Source: JBHHYR01 sp046757585 (GTDB lineage: Bacteria > Desulfobacterota > Binatia > HRBIN30). From it: DNA of 16,206 bases. The first letter of the stretch is position 1. Each line of letters opens with the position of its first letter. Positions 7,321 to 13,997 of this stretch are shown here, in pieces. Below the pieces are notes generated by a model that was not told the DNA's origin, did not search any database, and saw only the letters and a list, made by a program, of their open reading frames with translations. The position numbers and the translations under genes were made by a program. The DNA lies in assembly GCA_046757585.1 (NCBI GenBank), contig JBHHYR010000077.1:1-16206 (forward strand), written 5' to 3'.

Positions 7321-8268
7321 TCAGGGGCCGGTCACGTGCGCCTCCCGCGCGGTTCGTAACTCGTACATGCTTCGAAAGAGGGCCGTCACGTCGATGGGCG
7401 CATCGAACGGCTCCCCGCGGAGTTCACGGTAGGCGCGCTCCACGCTGAAGATGATCCGCTCCGGTTCGCTCCACCCTGCGTACGGACCGAGGTCGATACG
7501 CTTCGCCGCCTCCAGTGCCGGCACCCCGGCTGCGAAGAACCGCTGCGATTCCGAACGGACGTATGCGAGGTAGGCCCTCATTTCGCGCGGGCCTTCGACG
7601 CTGCACAGCGGCCCGTGGCCGGGCACGATGACCGCAGGGTCCAGCCTCACCAGCTGGTCCAACGCCTCCATCCAGCGATCGAAGGTGCCCTCCCACCCGA
7701 TCGGCGTACACAGGCGGAACACGATATCGCCGGCAAAGACCACACCTTGTTCCGGCAGTTGGACGATCACATCGCCCGCCGTGTGTGCAGGACCCACATA
7801 GAGGAGGCGAGCCTCGAGGCCGTCCAAATCCAGGTCGAGGCGCTCGTCGACGACCGTGGTCGGCGGCGTCAGCTCGATTCCGGAGAAGTCCCATTCGGCC
7901 AGGGCTTCTGCGAGCGCCGCGACCGCCGGGTCACTGTTGTCGCGTGCGTTTCGGAGCGCCTGCATCATCGCGGGATTCTCCTTACCGAACGCTTGCGCGC
8001 ACAGCCGATGACCGATGATCTCCGCGTCGCGAAACAGCTGGTTTCCCCAACAGTGGTCGCCATTGTGGTGCGTATTCACGACCCGGCGGGCCGGCACCTT
8101 CCATACCCGGGCGTAGTTGGTCAGCAGCGCGCGCGTATGCGGCAAGTCCCAGAAGGTGTCAACCACCAGGCCACCGCCCCGGTTGATGAATCCCGAGTTG
8201 CTGGTTCCTAGCCCCCGATCCTCCTGCAGGCAGGTGTAGACGTCCGCCGCGATCTCCTTCAGTTCCAT
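7321..8268 (-). CDS. MBL-fold metallo-hydrolase with HHNGDH motif
   Basis: This 315-residue protein belongs to the metallo-beta-lactamase fold superfamily. The metal motif, usually HxHxDH, reads H67-H68-N69-G70-D71-H72 within VVNTHHNGDHCWGN, so the second metal-binding His is Asn. The remaining ligands are present: H162 (GPAHTAGD), D181 (VFAGDIVF) and H218 (VPGHGP). The HxNGDHxxGN form is, as far as I recall, a feature of an uncharacterised MBL subfamily rather than damage. About 90 residues follow the last metal ligand and contain YLAYVRSESQRFF, with no recognised domain. Likely role is hydrolysis of a thioester or (thio)lactone-like small molecule; the substrate is unknown. It is minus-strand, separated from the upstream DsbA-like gene by a 434-base gap holding a repeat element. 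Confidence 0.85.
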   Translation of the reverse strand: MELKEIAADVYTCLQEDRGLGTSNSGFINRGGGLVVDTFWDLPHTRALLTNYARVWKVPARRVVNTHHNGDHCWGNQLFRDAEIIGHRLCAQAFGKENPAMMQALRNARDNSDPAVAALAEALAEWDFSGIELTPPTTVVDERLDLDLDGLEARLLYVGPAHTAGDVIVQLPEQGVVFAGDIVFRLCTPIGWEGTFDRWMEALDQLVRLDPAVIVPGHGPLCSVEGPREMRAYLAYVRSESQRFFAAGVPALEAAKRIDLGPYAGWSEPERIIFSVERAYRELRGEPFDAPIDVTALFRSMYELRTAREAHVTGP

Positions 8269-8476
8269 ACGCCAGCCTATAGCACGATCTCACACCGGAA
8301 TTACCAGCCACCAGAGAGCAGAGACCACGAACCAAGTACTGCTGGATTTCCTCCCTCCTTCGAAAGCTGCGCATGTCCCACATCTTCCCGCTCTGGACGC
8401 GGGACGGCCGACGCGGATGATCGGTCTCTCATCGGAGCTTTTCAATCTCCCGAGCGTCGATGATCCGCACCACGTT

Positions 8477-8646
8477 CCTTCTCCCGGATGGGAGAAGGTG
8501 AGGATGAGGGGGATGGAATGTGGTTGGCGCAGCCCCCTCCATTCTTCTCCCTCCACGCGTCTGCCGGCCTCACGCAGCACCCAACAAGGTCGCCTGCGGC
8601 CGCATCGCATCCCCCTCACCCTGACCCTCTCCCATCCGGGCGAGGG
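8477..8646. repeat. REP/BIME-like inverted pair of GC-rich palindromes
   Basis: The left unit at 8477-8498 is a perfect 9-bp hairpin (CCTTCTCCC, loop GGAT, GGGAGAAGG) followed by a GTGAGGATGAGGGGGATG tail. The right unit, in the opposite orientation, has arms 8625-8633 and 8638-8646 (8 of 9 pairs, loop ATCC) and the matching tail at 8608-8624. The two units face each other across about 110 bases. This is the structure of a bacterial interspersed mosaic element. It fills most of the 434-base gap between the MBL-fold and DsbA-like genes; no convincing gene is seen in that gap. Confidence 0.75.
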
Positions 8647-8702
8647 AACTCAGAAACAGAGGGGGAACCTCGCGGAATCCGCCATAATTCTGAACGGCTG
8701 TA

Positions 8703-9320
8703 CTAGCAAGGCTGAGGGACGGCGGATTGGATCCACCGCCGGTAGAGTTCGACCGGCTGGGCGCCCAATACGGCACCGCTGCGGCCGGCTATGCGCACGG
8801 CTGGCACGCCGGTGATCCCGTAAGCGATCGCTTCGTTGTGCTCATCGATCGTAGCCTGCGCCAGGTTACCCTGCGCGCGGCGTCCGAACGCTTCCTCTGG
8901 AAGCGCGGCTTCGCGCCAGAGTGCACGCAACGTATCGGGGTCGGTGATATCGCGGTTGTCGGAAAAGTACGCCTGCAGGAGCCGGTCGTGGACCTGCCGG
9001 AACGCGCTCGGGCCTAGGGCTGCCGCGGCTTTGGCCACCAGATGCGGTGGCATGCTGTGCGACGGCGGGCCGGCGTCACTCTGCCAGACGCGAAACGTCG
9101 GGGCGTCCGGCTCCGCTGCCGGCCGCAGCCAGGAACGGGTGTAGGCACGGAACTTTTCCAGCGTGCGTCGCGGATCAGGCTGTGGCCGTAAGAGAAAGCT
9201 GCGCCACTCTATCTGTACGCGCGCTCCGAACTCTTCCTCGATCCGACGCAGGCGCACGGCCGCGAGGTAGCACCAGGGTCAGAGATAGTCGGAGTAAACG
9301 ATGAGCTGAATCGGTTTCAT
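8703..9320 (-). CDS. DsbA/FrnE-like thiol oxidoreductase, predicted selenoprotein (UPWC; in-frame TGA at 9279-9281)
   Basis: Read from ATG 9320, the protein begins MKPIQLIVYSDYL, then TGA, then PWCYLAAVRL, and continues open to TAG at 8703: 205 residues with Sec proposed at position 14. The family motif at this point is SD-(F/Y)-x-CPWCY, so TGA replaces only the first active-site Cys. C17 is kept, and the fold continues as expected: a strand VQIEWRSFLLRP near 36-47, a helical insertion, and the cis-Pro loop GITGVPAVRIAG near the C-terminus. AAGGAGG sits 6 bases before ATG 9320. The next in-frame GTG (9257) would delete the active site and has no ribosome binding site. Relatives are FrnE/2-hydroxychromene-2-carboxylate isomerase-like proteins of the thioredoxin superfamily; the cytosolic location follows from the lack of a signal peptide. 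A nonsense mutation or sequencing error is the alternative. Confidence 0.8.
9243..9267 (-). promoter_or_regulatory. Candidate bacterial SECIS hairpin downstream of the UGA
   Basis: In the mRNA, counting the U of UGA as 1, CGCGGC at 18-23 pairs with GCCUGCG at 29-35 (one bulged base, one G-U pair), leaving a five-base loop CGUGC that contains GU at 25-26. CC at 15-16 can extend the stem with GG at 38-39 across a small internal loop. A short stem with a G/U loop about 16-37 bases after UGA is what SelB recognises in bacteria. This was folded by hand and the region is GC-rich, so a chance hairpin is possible. Confidence 0.45.
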
Positions 9321-9326
9321 AGGTTG

Positions 9327-9333
9327 CCTCCTT
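9327..9333 (-). promoter_or_regulatory. Strong ribosome binding site that fixes the DsbA-like start
   Basis: AAGGAGG on the minus strand ends 6 bases before ATG 9320. It shows that translation begins upstream of the in-frame TGA and not at the internal GTG 9257. Confidence 0.8.
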
Positions 9334-9390
9334 AGTCCCAGATCTTTCGAGCAAGAGAGCGCACCGCATGCGGGAACATCAGGACGTCCG

Positions 9391-10362
9391 TCAGATCAGA
9401 CCATCTGAATTGACCACGTTGATCGGGTGTCCGGACAGAAACGCCGCGACGTTCTCAACGGTTACGGCCATCAAGCGGCGGCGCGCGGCGAGGCTCCCCC
9501 ACGCCATATGCGGCGTGATAACGCAGTTGCGCGCGCCACGCAGGGGGTTCTCCCATTGCATGGGCTCGACTGATACCACATCCAGCGCTGCGCCTGCTAG
9601 ACGGCCGGCGTTCAACGCCTCCGCCAAGGCAGCTTCGTCAACCAGGCCTCCGCGCGCGGTGTTGATGAAGAAGGCGCTGGGTTTCATACGACTGAGCAGA
9701 TCATGGTTGACGAACCTGGCGTTGGAAGGGGTCAGCGGGCAGTGGAGGCTGACGGCATCGGCGCGCGCGAAGACATCGGCGACGTCGGTCATGGTAACGG
9801 GTGCGTCACCTGCCACCTCGGGCCGCGCGCGACCAGCAGCGACAACGGTCATCCCGAACGCGCGGGCGAGATCACCGACACGGCGGCCGATACGGCCGAA
9901 GCCGACAATCCCCATGGTCAGGCCTGCCAGCTCCACAGGCGACACCTTCCAGAAACAGAAATCCGGCGTCCCCGTCCACTCGCCTGCCTTCACTGCCGCA
10001 TCATGCAGGCCGACGTGGTGACACAGCTCGAGCAACAGCGCGAACACGTGCTGCGCCACGGACGCCGTGCCGTACTCCGGCACGTTCGACACCGGGATGC
10101 CCCGGGCGCCGGCTGCCGCAGCGTCGACAACGTTGTAGCCAGTGGCCAGTACCGAGATGAAGCGCAGCTTGGGCAGCCGTGCCAGCGTGTCGGCAGTGAG
10201 CGGTGTCTTGTTCGTCAGGATGATGTCTGCCGGCCGTGCTCGCGCGGCGATTTCCTTCTCCTGGGTGCGTTCGTACACGGTCAATTCGCCGAAACGAGTC
10301 AGCGCGTCCCAGGGGTTGTCTCCCGGGTTCAGGGTGTAGCCGTCGAGTACGACAATGCGCAT
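9391..10362 (-). CDS. D-2-hydroxyacid dehydrogenase (glycerate dehydrogenase / hydroxypyruvate reductase-like)
   Basis: This 323-residue protein is a typical D-isomer-specific 2-hydroxyacid dehydrogenase, interconverting a 2-hydroxy acid and a 2-oxo acid with NAD(P). Visible are the substrate loop VLATGYNVVD (71-80), PEYGTASVAQHVFALLL (95-111), nucleotide-binding GFGRIG (154-159), and the catalytic set R237 (NTARGGLVDE), E266 (DVVSVEP) and H285 (TPHMAWG). The residues after the second strand (VVAAGRARPE) lack the acidic residue usual for NAD, hinting at NADP use. ATG 10362 is preceded by GAGGAG. It is divergent from the DUF35-thiolase pair and 70 bases upstream of the DsbA-like gene on the same strand, so these two may be cotranscribed. 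Sequence type favours hydroxypyruvate/glycerate; the exact substrate is not certain. Confidence 0.92.
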   Translation of the reverse strand: MRIVVLDGYTLNPGDNPWDALTRFGELTVYERTQEKEIAARARPADIILTNKTPLTADTLARLPKLRFISVLATGYNVVDAAAAGARGIPVSNVPEYGTASVAQHVFALLLELCHHVGLHDAAVKAGEWTGTPDFCFWKVSPVELAGLTMGIVGFGRIGRRVGDLARAFGMTVVAAGRARPEVAGDAPVTMTDVADVFARADAVSLHCPLTPSNARFVNHDLLSRMKPSAFFINTARGGLVDEAALAEALNAGRLAGAALDVVSVEPMQWENPLRGARNCVITPHMAWGSLAARRRLMAVTVENVAAFLSGHPINVVNSDGLI

Positions 10363-10457
10363 CCGCTCCTCGGTGCTGCGCTTCCTGTATCACACGGTCT
10401 CAGGCGGAGTGGAAGTGCCGCCATCTCCGGAAGCACGGCCTTCGGGCGCGGATGCGC

Positions 10458-10486
10458 TTGACCATGTGTCGCAGGATTCTTATAAG
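10458..10486 (+). promoter_or_regulatory. Sigma70-type promoter of the DUF35-thiolase operon
   Basis: TTGACC at 10458-10463 and TATAAG at 10481-10486 are separated by exactly 17 bases. A start of transcription near 10493 would leave a leader of about 10 bases before ATG 10503. This explains the lack of a clear ribosome binding site and argues against the in-frame ATG at 10464. Confidence 0.6.
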
Positions 10487-10502
10487 GCTGGCGACTCCTC
10501 CC

Positions 10503-10922
10503 ATGGCCGAAGCGTATACAGGACCCGTTCCGAAGCCCACGCCCGAAACACAGCCGTTCTGGGACGCCGCCAAACGGCGCACGCTGCTGATCCAGCGTTG
10601 TACGGACTGCGGCCGGCACTATTTCTACCCGCGGCCGCTGTGCCCGCACTGCCTGTCGCGCAACGTCACGTGGGTGAAGGCCAGTGGCCGCGGCCGCTTG
10701 CACACTTTTGTGATCAACCATCGACCACCGCGGAAGTTTCCGGTAACGGTCCCCTTTGTGGTTGGTCTCGTCCAGCTCGACGAGGGTCCGCGGATGCTGA
10801 CGAACATCGTGGGTGTCGAGCCCGATCCGCAGAAGCTGCGTTGCGACATGCCGGTGGAGGTAGTCTTCGAAGAGATCACCGGCGAGATCACCCTGCCTCG
10901 GTTTCGCCCGCGTTCCGCGTGA
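10503..10922 (+). CDS. DUF35 OB-fold / zinc-ribbon acyl-CoA-associated protein
   Basis: This 139-residue protein has an N-terminal helix (TPETQPFWDAAKRRTLLIQR), a rubredoxin-like zinc ribbon with C33-x2-C36 and C47-x2-C50 (CTDCGRHYFYPRPLCPHC), and a C-terminal OB-fold (GRLHTFVINHR through LTNIVGVEPDPQKLRCDMPVEVVFEE). Such proteins bind acyl-CoA and pair with SCP2-type thiolases or MaoC-like hydratases, as in HMG-CoA synthase/thiolase complexes and the ChsH2-Ltp2 complex of steroid degradation. Its stop codon overlaps the thiolase start by one base, which strongly supports a complex. Its length is normal for the stand-alone form. A direct catalytic role is not expected; it probably delivers substrate to, or stabilises, the thiolase. 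Confidence 0.92.
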   Translation: MAEAYTGPVPKPTPETQPFWDAAKRRTLLIQRCTDCGRHYFYPRPLCPHCLSRNVTWVKASGRGRLHTFVINHRPPRKFPVTVPFVVGLVQLDEGPRMLTNIVGVEPDPQKLRCDMPVEVVFEEITGEITLPRFRPRSA

Positions 10923-12082
10923 TGGGTGAGGCGCGACACCTCCGGGGCTCGGCGGCCATCGTCGGAGTAGCGGAGTCCGACGAAATCGGTCGCTTGCCGC
11001 ACAAGTCGGCGCTGCAGCTTCACATGGAAGCAACACACAACGCGCTCGCCGATGCGGGGCTGAGGAAGACTGACGTCGATGCGGTGTTCACGTCGGGACG
11101 GAACATGGCCAACGATCTCCCAGAGTACCTGGGGATCCGCCCGCGGTTCGTGGATGGCACACAGGTGGGCGGCTGTTCCTTCATCCTGCACGTGGAACAT
11201 GCGATGGCAGCGATCCACGCGGGGCTGTGTGAGGTAGCGCTGATCACCCATGGGGAGAGTGGGTACTCCCGCATTGCAATGCCCGCTCCGCGTTGGGGAG
11301 CTGATTCCACCAACAATCAGTTCGAGCTGGTGTACGGCACCTCCGGCCCGGCGACCGGATACGGTCTGGTGGCAACCCGCCACATGCACGAGTACGGAAC
11401 GACGAGCGAGCAGCTCGCCGAAGTTGCCGTGGCGACACGGCAGTGGGCGGTACGCAACCCGCGTGCCTATCTCCGCCAGCCGATCACGATCGACGATGTT
11501 CTGAGCTCGCGGCTCATTGCCTGGCCGTTTCATCTCCTCGATTGCTGTCTGGTGACCGACGCGGGTGGTGCGGTCATTGTAACCTCCGCCGAACGGGCGC
11601 GAGACCTGCCGAAGCAGCCGGTGTACGTGCTCGGCACGGGGGAATGCGTCACGCACCAGATGGTCAGCCAGATGCCGTCCTTCAGCAGCTGGGATGCAGC
11701 TCGGGTGTCGGGTGAGCGGGCGTTCCACATGGCTGGAGTGAGCCACGCGGATATCGACGTGGCACAGTTCTACGATGCGTTCACGATCGTACCGATCCTG
11801 GCCCTGGAAGCACTCGGCTTTTGCCAACCTGGTGAAGGCGGCTCATTCGTCGCCGGCCAGCGCACAGCACCAGGCGGCGATTTTCCCATGAACACCAACG
11901 GCGGTGGTTTGTCCTATACGCACACCGGGATGTACGGCATCTTCACCATCATCGAAGCGGTGCGCCAGTTACGTGGTGAGTGTGGCCCACGACAGGTAGC
12001 GGGGGCACAGGTGGCAATCTGCCACGGTACCGGGGGGATCTGGAGCGCCGCGGCAACAATGATTGCATCCACCACGCCGTGA
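10922..12082 (+). CDS. SCP2/Ltp2-type thiolase family protein
   Basis: This 386-residue thiolase-fold protein starts at an ATG sharing its A with the TGA of the DUF35 gene, so translation is coupled. The N-terminal AAIVGVAESDEIGR and the helix SALQLHMEATHNALADAGL are typical of lipid-transfer thiolases. At the nucleophile position it reads VGGCSFILHVEHA (C85) instead of the classical NNNCATG. Later, AQFYDAFT contains Y284, NTNGGGLSYTHTGMYG contains H334 (replacing the GHP motif) and AICHGTGG contains C367-H368. Actinobacterial Ltp2 aldolases lack the Cys and use Tyr residues, one of them in this YDAFT segment. This protein has both, so it could be a thiolase or a retro-aldolase. Substrate is unknown; a side-chain-shortening step on a branched or cyclic acyl-CoA is a reasonable inference. 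Confidence 0.9.
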   Translation: MGEARHLRGSAAIVGVAESDEIGRLPHKSALQLHMEATHNALADAGLRKTDVDAVFTSGRNMANDLPEYLGIRPRFVDGTQVGGCSFILHVEHAMAAIHAGLCEVALITHGESGYSRIAMPAPRWGADSTNNQFELVYGTSGPATGYGLVATRHMHEYGTTSEQLAEVAVATRQWAVRNPRAYLRQPITIDDVLSSRLIAWPFHLLDCCLVTDAGGAVIVTSAERARDLPKQPVYVLGTGECVTHQMVSQMPSFSSWDAARVSGERAFHMAGVSHADIDVAQFYDAFTIVPILALEALGFCQPGEGGSFVAGQRTAPGGDFPMNTNGGGLSYTHTGMYGIFTIIEAVRQLRGECGPRQVAGAQVAICHGTGGIWSAAATMIASTTP

Positions 12083-12096
12083 AGGCGGCGGCCGAT

Positions 12097-12143
12097 GCGG
12101 ACTATCGGTATTCGGACAGTACCACAGTCCGCCTCTTGTTGTT
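12097..12143 (+). terminator. Terminator after the thiolase gene
   Basis: GCGGACT (12097-12103) pairs perfectly with AGTCCGC (12126-12132). Inside it GGTA (12107-12110) pairs with TACC (12120-12123), and a T-rich CTCTTGTTGTT follows. It begins 14 bases after the thiolase stop and should close the DUF35-thiolase transcript. Confidence 0.6.
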
Positions 12144-12186
12144 CAGTCCGATCCGACGTAGGCTCGCCTGTATTACAGGAAGATCA

Positions 12187-12693
12187 GTGGGACGCCTGAT
12201 GCCGAGGAAGTCAGCCAAGATACGACCGCCGCGCGCACCCCTCAAGAAGCGGAGTGCAGCAGTGCCAGGCCGTCACACGCTCCTGGACCGCTCTGATGTC
12301 CGTACGATTCTCAGTGATTTGGCACGGCAGATGGCCCCAGGTGATGTTACGGCAATGATGGCGCATGAAGCCGAGTTGCGCAGCAAGGCGGCCCGCCTGC
12401 ACGGTGAAGATTGTCCACTGCTCGCCGATCAGCTGACCCTAGCCCTCGATTGCCTGCACGACCATGTCGCAGGCTCCTGCCCGCAAATCCCGTACTACAC
12501 TATCAGCCTGCTCGCAGGTGCGGTCTGCTACTTTACCGACGTGCTTGACGTCATTCCGGATTTCCTGCCCCATATCGGCCGCCTAGACGATGCGGCGGTC
12601 ATGGCCCTCGCCTGCCAGTTGGCCCGGGATGGCCTACAGCGTTATTGTGCTTGGAAAGGCCGTGACCTGAAGGCGGTGCTGGGCGCAGCCTGA
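12187..12693 (+). CDS. DUF1232 (YkvA-like) domain protein
   Basis: This protein of about 168 residues has a basic N-terminal tail (MPRKSAKIRPPRAPLKKR) and a C-terminal DUF1232 segment, YYTISLLAGAVCYFTDVLDVIPDFLPHIGRLDDAAVM, with the signature pattern Y-x2-(S/D)-x-D-x-IPD-(F/L)-P-x-IG-x-(L/V)-DD. The domain is moderately hydrophobic and is found in many bacterial proteins of unknown function, often membrane-associated. GTG 12187 is chosen because AGGAAG lies 4 bases upstream; ATG 12199 is the alternative. It follows a terminator and so probably has its own promoter. No biochemical role can be assigned. Confidence 0.75.
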   Translation: MGRLMPRKSAKIRPPRAPLKKRSAAVPGRHTLLDRSDVRTILSDLARQMAPGDVTAMMAHEAELRSKAARLHGEDCPLLADQLTLALDCLHDHVAGSCPQIPYYTISLLAGAVCYFTDVLDVIPDFLPHIGRLDDAAVMALACQLARDGLQRYCAWKGRDLKAVLGAA

Positions 12694-12733
12694 CTGGTAT
12701 CCGAACGTGTCTCATATCCCCTTGTCCTGATCC

Positions 12734-12754
12734 GCCGCCGGAGAGACTGGCGGC
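12734..12754 (+). terminator. GC-rich hairpin after the DUF1232 gene
   Basis: GCCGCC (12734-12739) and GGCGGC (12749-12754) form a perfect 6-bp stem around a 9-base loop. It is 41 bases after the DUF1232 stop and 23 bases before the next start. There is no T-run, so it may be a terminator or a leader structure of the next gene. Confidence 0.3.
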
Positions 12755-12776
12755 CCCAACGAACCCTCTTTGTGTC

Positions 12777-13505
12777 ATGTTGTCGATTGGCCTGCTGAGA
12801 AGGATGGCTGTCGTCTCCGTTTTCGCCAGCTTACTCCACAGCACGCCAGTGATAGCCGGTACTTGTCCGGGGGATCTCAACGGTGATAGCTCCGTCACGG
12901 TTGACGAGATCATTACCGCCGTCAACGCTGCATTGACGGGCTGCGGTACCGCCGCTGGCCCGGCGGCACCTACCGCTTGCCCAGGAGACCTCAACAAGAA
13001 CAACGTGGTGACCATCGATGAGCTCATAGTCATCGTCGGTGCAGCCTTGAATGGGTGCCCCCCTGAGGCAACACCCGCACCCACGCGCACGCCGACACCA
13101 GTACCGGAGAGCTGCCCCTACACGTTTACCGACAACACACTTGCGCTCGGGGTATCTTGCGCCTACTCCGGGCCCTTTAATGGCAGCGAGACTTGCATGG
13201 ACAACCTCCAGGCCCTGATCGCCGGTGACGGCACGCTGGTCGCGGCGAGCTTTGACAGTGATCCCATCGTCGTCTTTGGTGGCGTCAAAGACTCGCCGCG
13301 CTCGGCGCGCCTCGTGGCCTACTTCGTCGGCAACGACCCAGCCGCTCGTCCGATCGCGGGAAGTATGGAGTTGCAAGAAGGCGGGCGCGTCCTCGTCGTC
13401 GATCCTGCCACGACGCCACCCTTCAACATTGGCAACGGCGCCTGCACGTTCGAGCGCTACGTCGGCACTTTCACGGCATCCTTGCCTCCGCCTCCGCCGC
13501 CGTAA
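12777..13505 (+). CDS. Secreted protein with two Cys-framed dockerin/EF-hand modules
   Basis: This 242-residue protein starts with a signal peptide (LLRRMAVVSVFASLLHSTPVIAG, cleavage expected near residue 27-28). Two 27-residue modules follow, C30-C56 and C68-C94, each reading CPGDLN at the start and AAL-(T/N)-GC at the end. Each holds a dockerin-type calcium loop: D33-N35-D37-E44 in the first and D71-N73-N75-E82 in the second, where Asn replaces the fifth-position Asp. A Pro/Thr linker (TPAPTRTPTPVPE) then leads to a C-terminal domain of about 130 residues with further Cys residues and a PPPPPP end; that domain is not recognised. The protein should be exported and bind calcium. No ribosome binding site is clear; ATG 12804 is an alternative start. 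Unlike cellulosomal dockerins, no cohesin partner is in view. Confidence 0.8.
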   Translation: MLSIGLLRRMAVVSVFASLLHSTPVIAGTCPGDLNGDSSVTVDEIITAVNAALTGCGTAAGPAAPTACPGDLNKNNVVTIDELIVIVGAALNGCPPEATPAPTRTPTPVPESCPYTFTDNTLALGVSCAYSGPFNGSETCMDNLQALIAGDGTLVAASFDSDPIVVFGGVKDSPRSARLVAYFVGNDPAARPIAGSMELQEGGRVLVVDPATTPPFNIGNGACTFERYVGTFTASLPPPPPP

Positions 13506-13564
13506 TCGGCGGGCGGTCGAGACGACAGGGCACTTATTTGATGGCTGTGGAAGGCTGTGCCCGG

Positions 13565-13584
13565 TGCGCGGCGAATCCCGCGCA
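13565..13584. terminator. Hairpin between convergent genes
   Basis: TGCGCGG (13565-13571) pairs perfectly with CCGCGCA (13578-13584) around CGAATC. It lies between the ends of the dockerin-module gene (13505) and the sigma-region-4-like gene (13611), so it could stop transcripts from both sides. It lacks a T-run. Confidence 0.4.
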
Positions 13585-13610
13585 GCAGCAGCGATCGTGA
13601 GAAGATACAG

Positions 13611-13997
13611 TTACCGCGCCAGCTTCCAGCGACAGCCCGCCCGCCCTGCTCCGGCAACCGCTCGCGACGCGTGACGGGCAGCCAGGTACGCCGATTCCCT
13701 CCCCACAAGTTGCTGCGCAGCGACCTTCCACAGCCTTCGCAGGGCTCGGGCCCGGAGGTGGAGCGCTCGACTACCAGGGACGCCCAGCTGGCGGGCTACC
13801 TCATCCAAGCTGCAGTTCGGTTCGCCGAGTCCGAACCACAACCGTAGTGCTCGTTGTTCAAATACCGGCAGGTCTCTCAGCGCCCGATCAACCGCCTCCT
13901 CCACCCACTCTACGCACGCCTCGAATGCCGGTGACACCGGCGGGCGAGAACGCCAAACCCCACCTTTACGCCATGGCCCTGGCGAGCTCAACAACAT
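13611..13997 (-). CDS. Stand-alone sigma-70 region-4-like HTH protein
   Basis: The central part (about residues 30-90 of 128) matches region 4 of group 1-3 sigma-70 factors: VDRALRDLPVFEQRALRLWFGLG corresponds to the 4.1 helix pair, and SLDEVARQLGVPGSRALHLRARALRRLW to the 4.2 helix-turn-helix that binds the -35 element. No region 1-3 sequence is seen upstream in any frame, so this is either a small DNA-binding regulator or the remnant of a sigma factor. The ends (MLLSSPGPWRKGGVW... and ...AGRAGCRWKLAR) do not look like conserved domain. ATG 13997 is taken as the start with a G-rich stretch before it; GTG 13937 would give a tighter domain. It points away from the two-component genes and is separated from them by about 590 bases. 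Confidence 0.55.
   Translation of the reverse strand: MLLSSPGPWRKGGVWRSRPPVSPAFEACVEWVEEAVDRALRDLPVFEQRALRLWFGLGEPNCSLDEVARQLGVPGSRALHLRARALRRLWKVAAQQLVGRESAYLAARHASRAVAGAGRAGCRWKLAR

Noticed and set aside
8477..8646. CRISPR-like repeats
   Set aside because: There are only two units, in opposite orientation and each palindromic, which is REP structure and not an array.
8703..9257. DsbA-like gene starting at GTG 9257 as an ordinary truncated gene
   Set aside because: This start removes the active-site motif and first strand and has no ribosome binding site, whereas ATG 9320 has a strong one.
10625..11827. 400-codon minus-strand open frame across the DUF35 and thiolase genes
   Set aside because: It runs antisense through two well-supported genes and shows no domain; long shadows are expected at this GC content.
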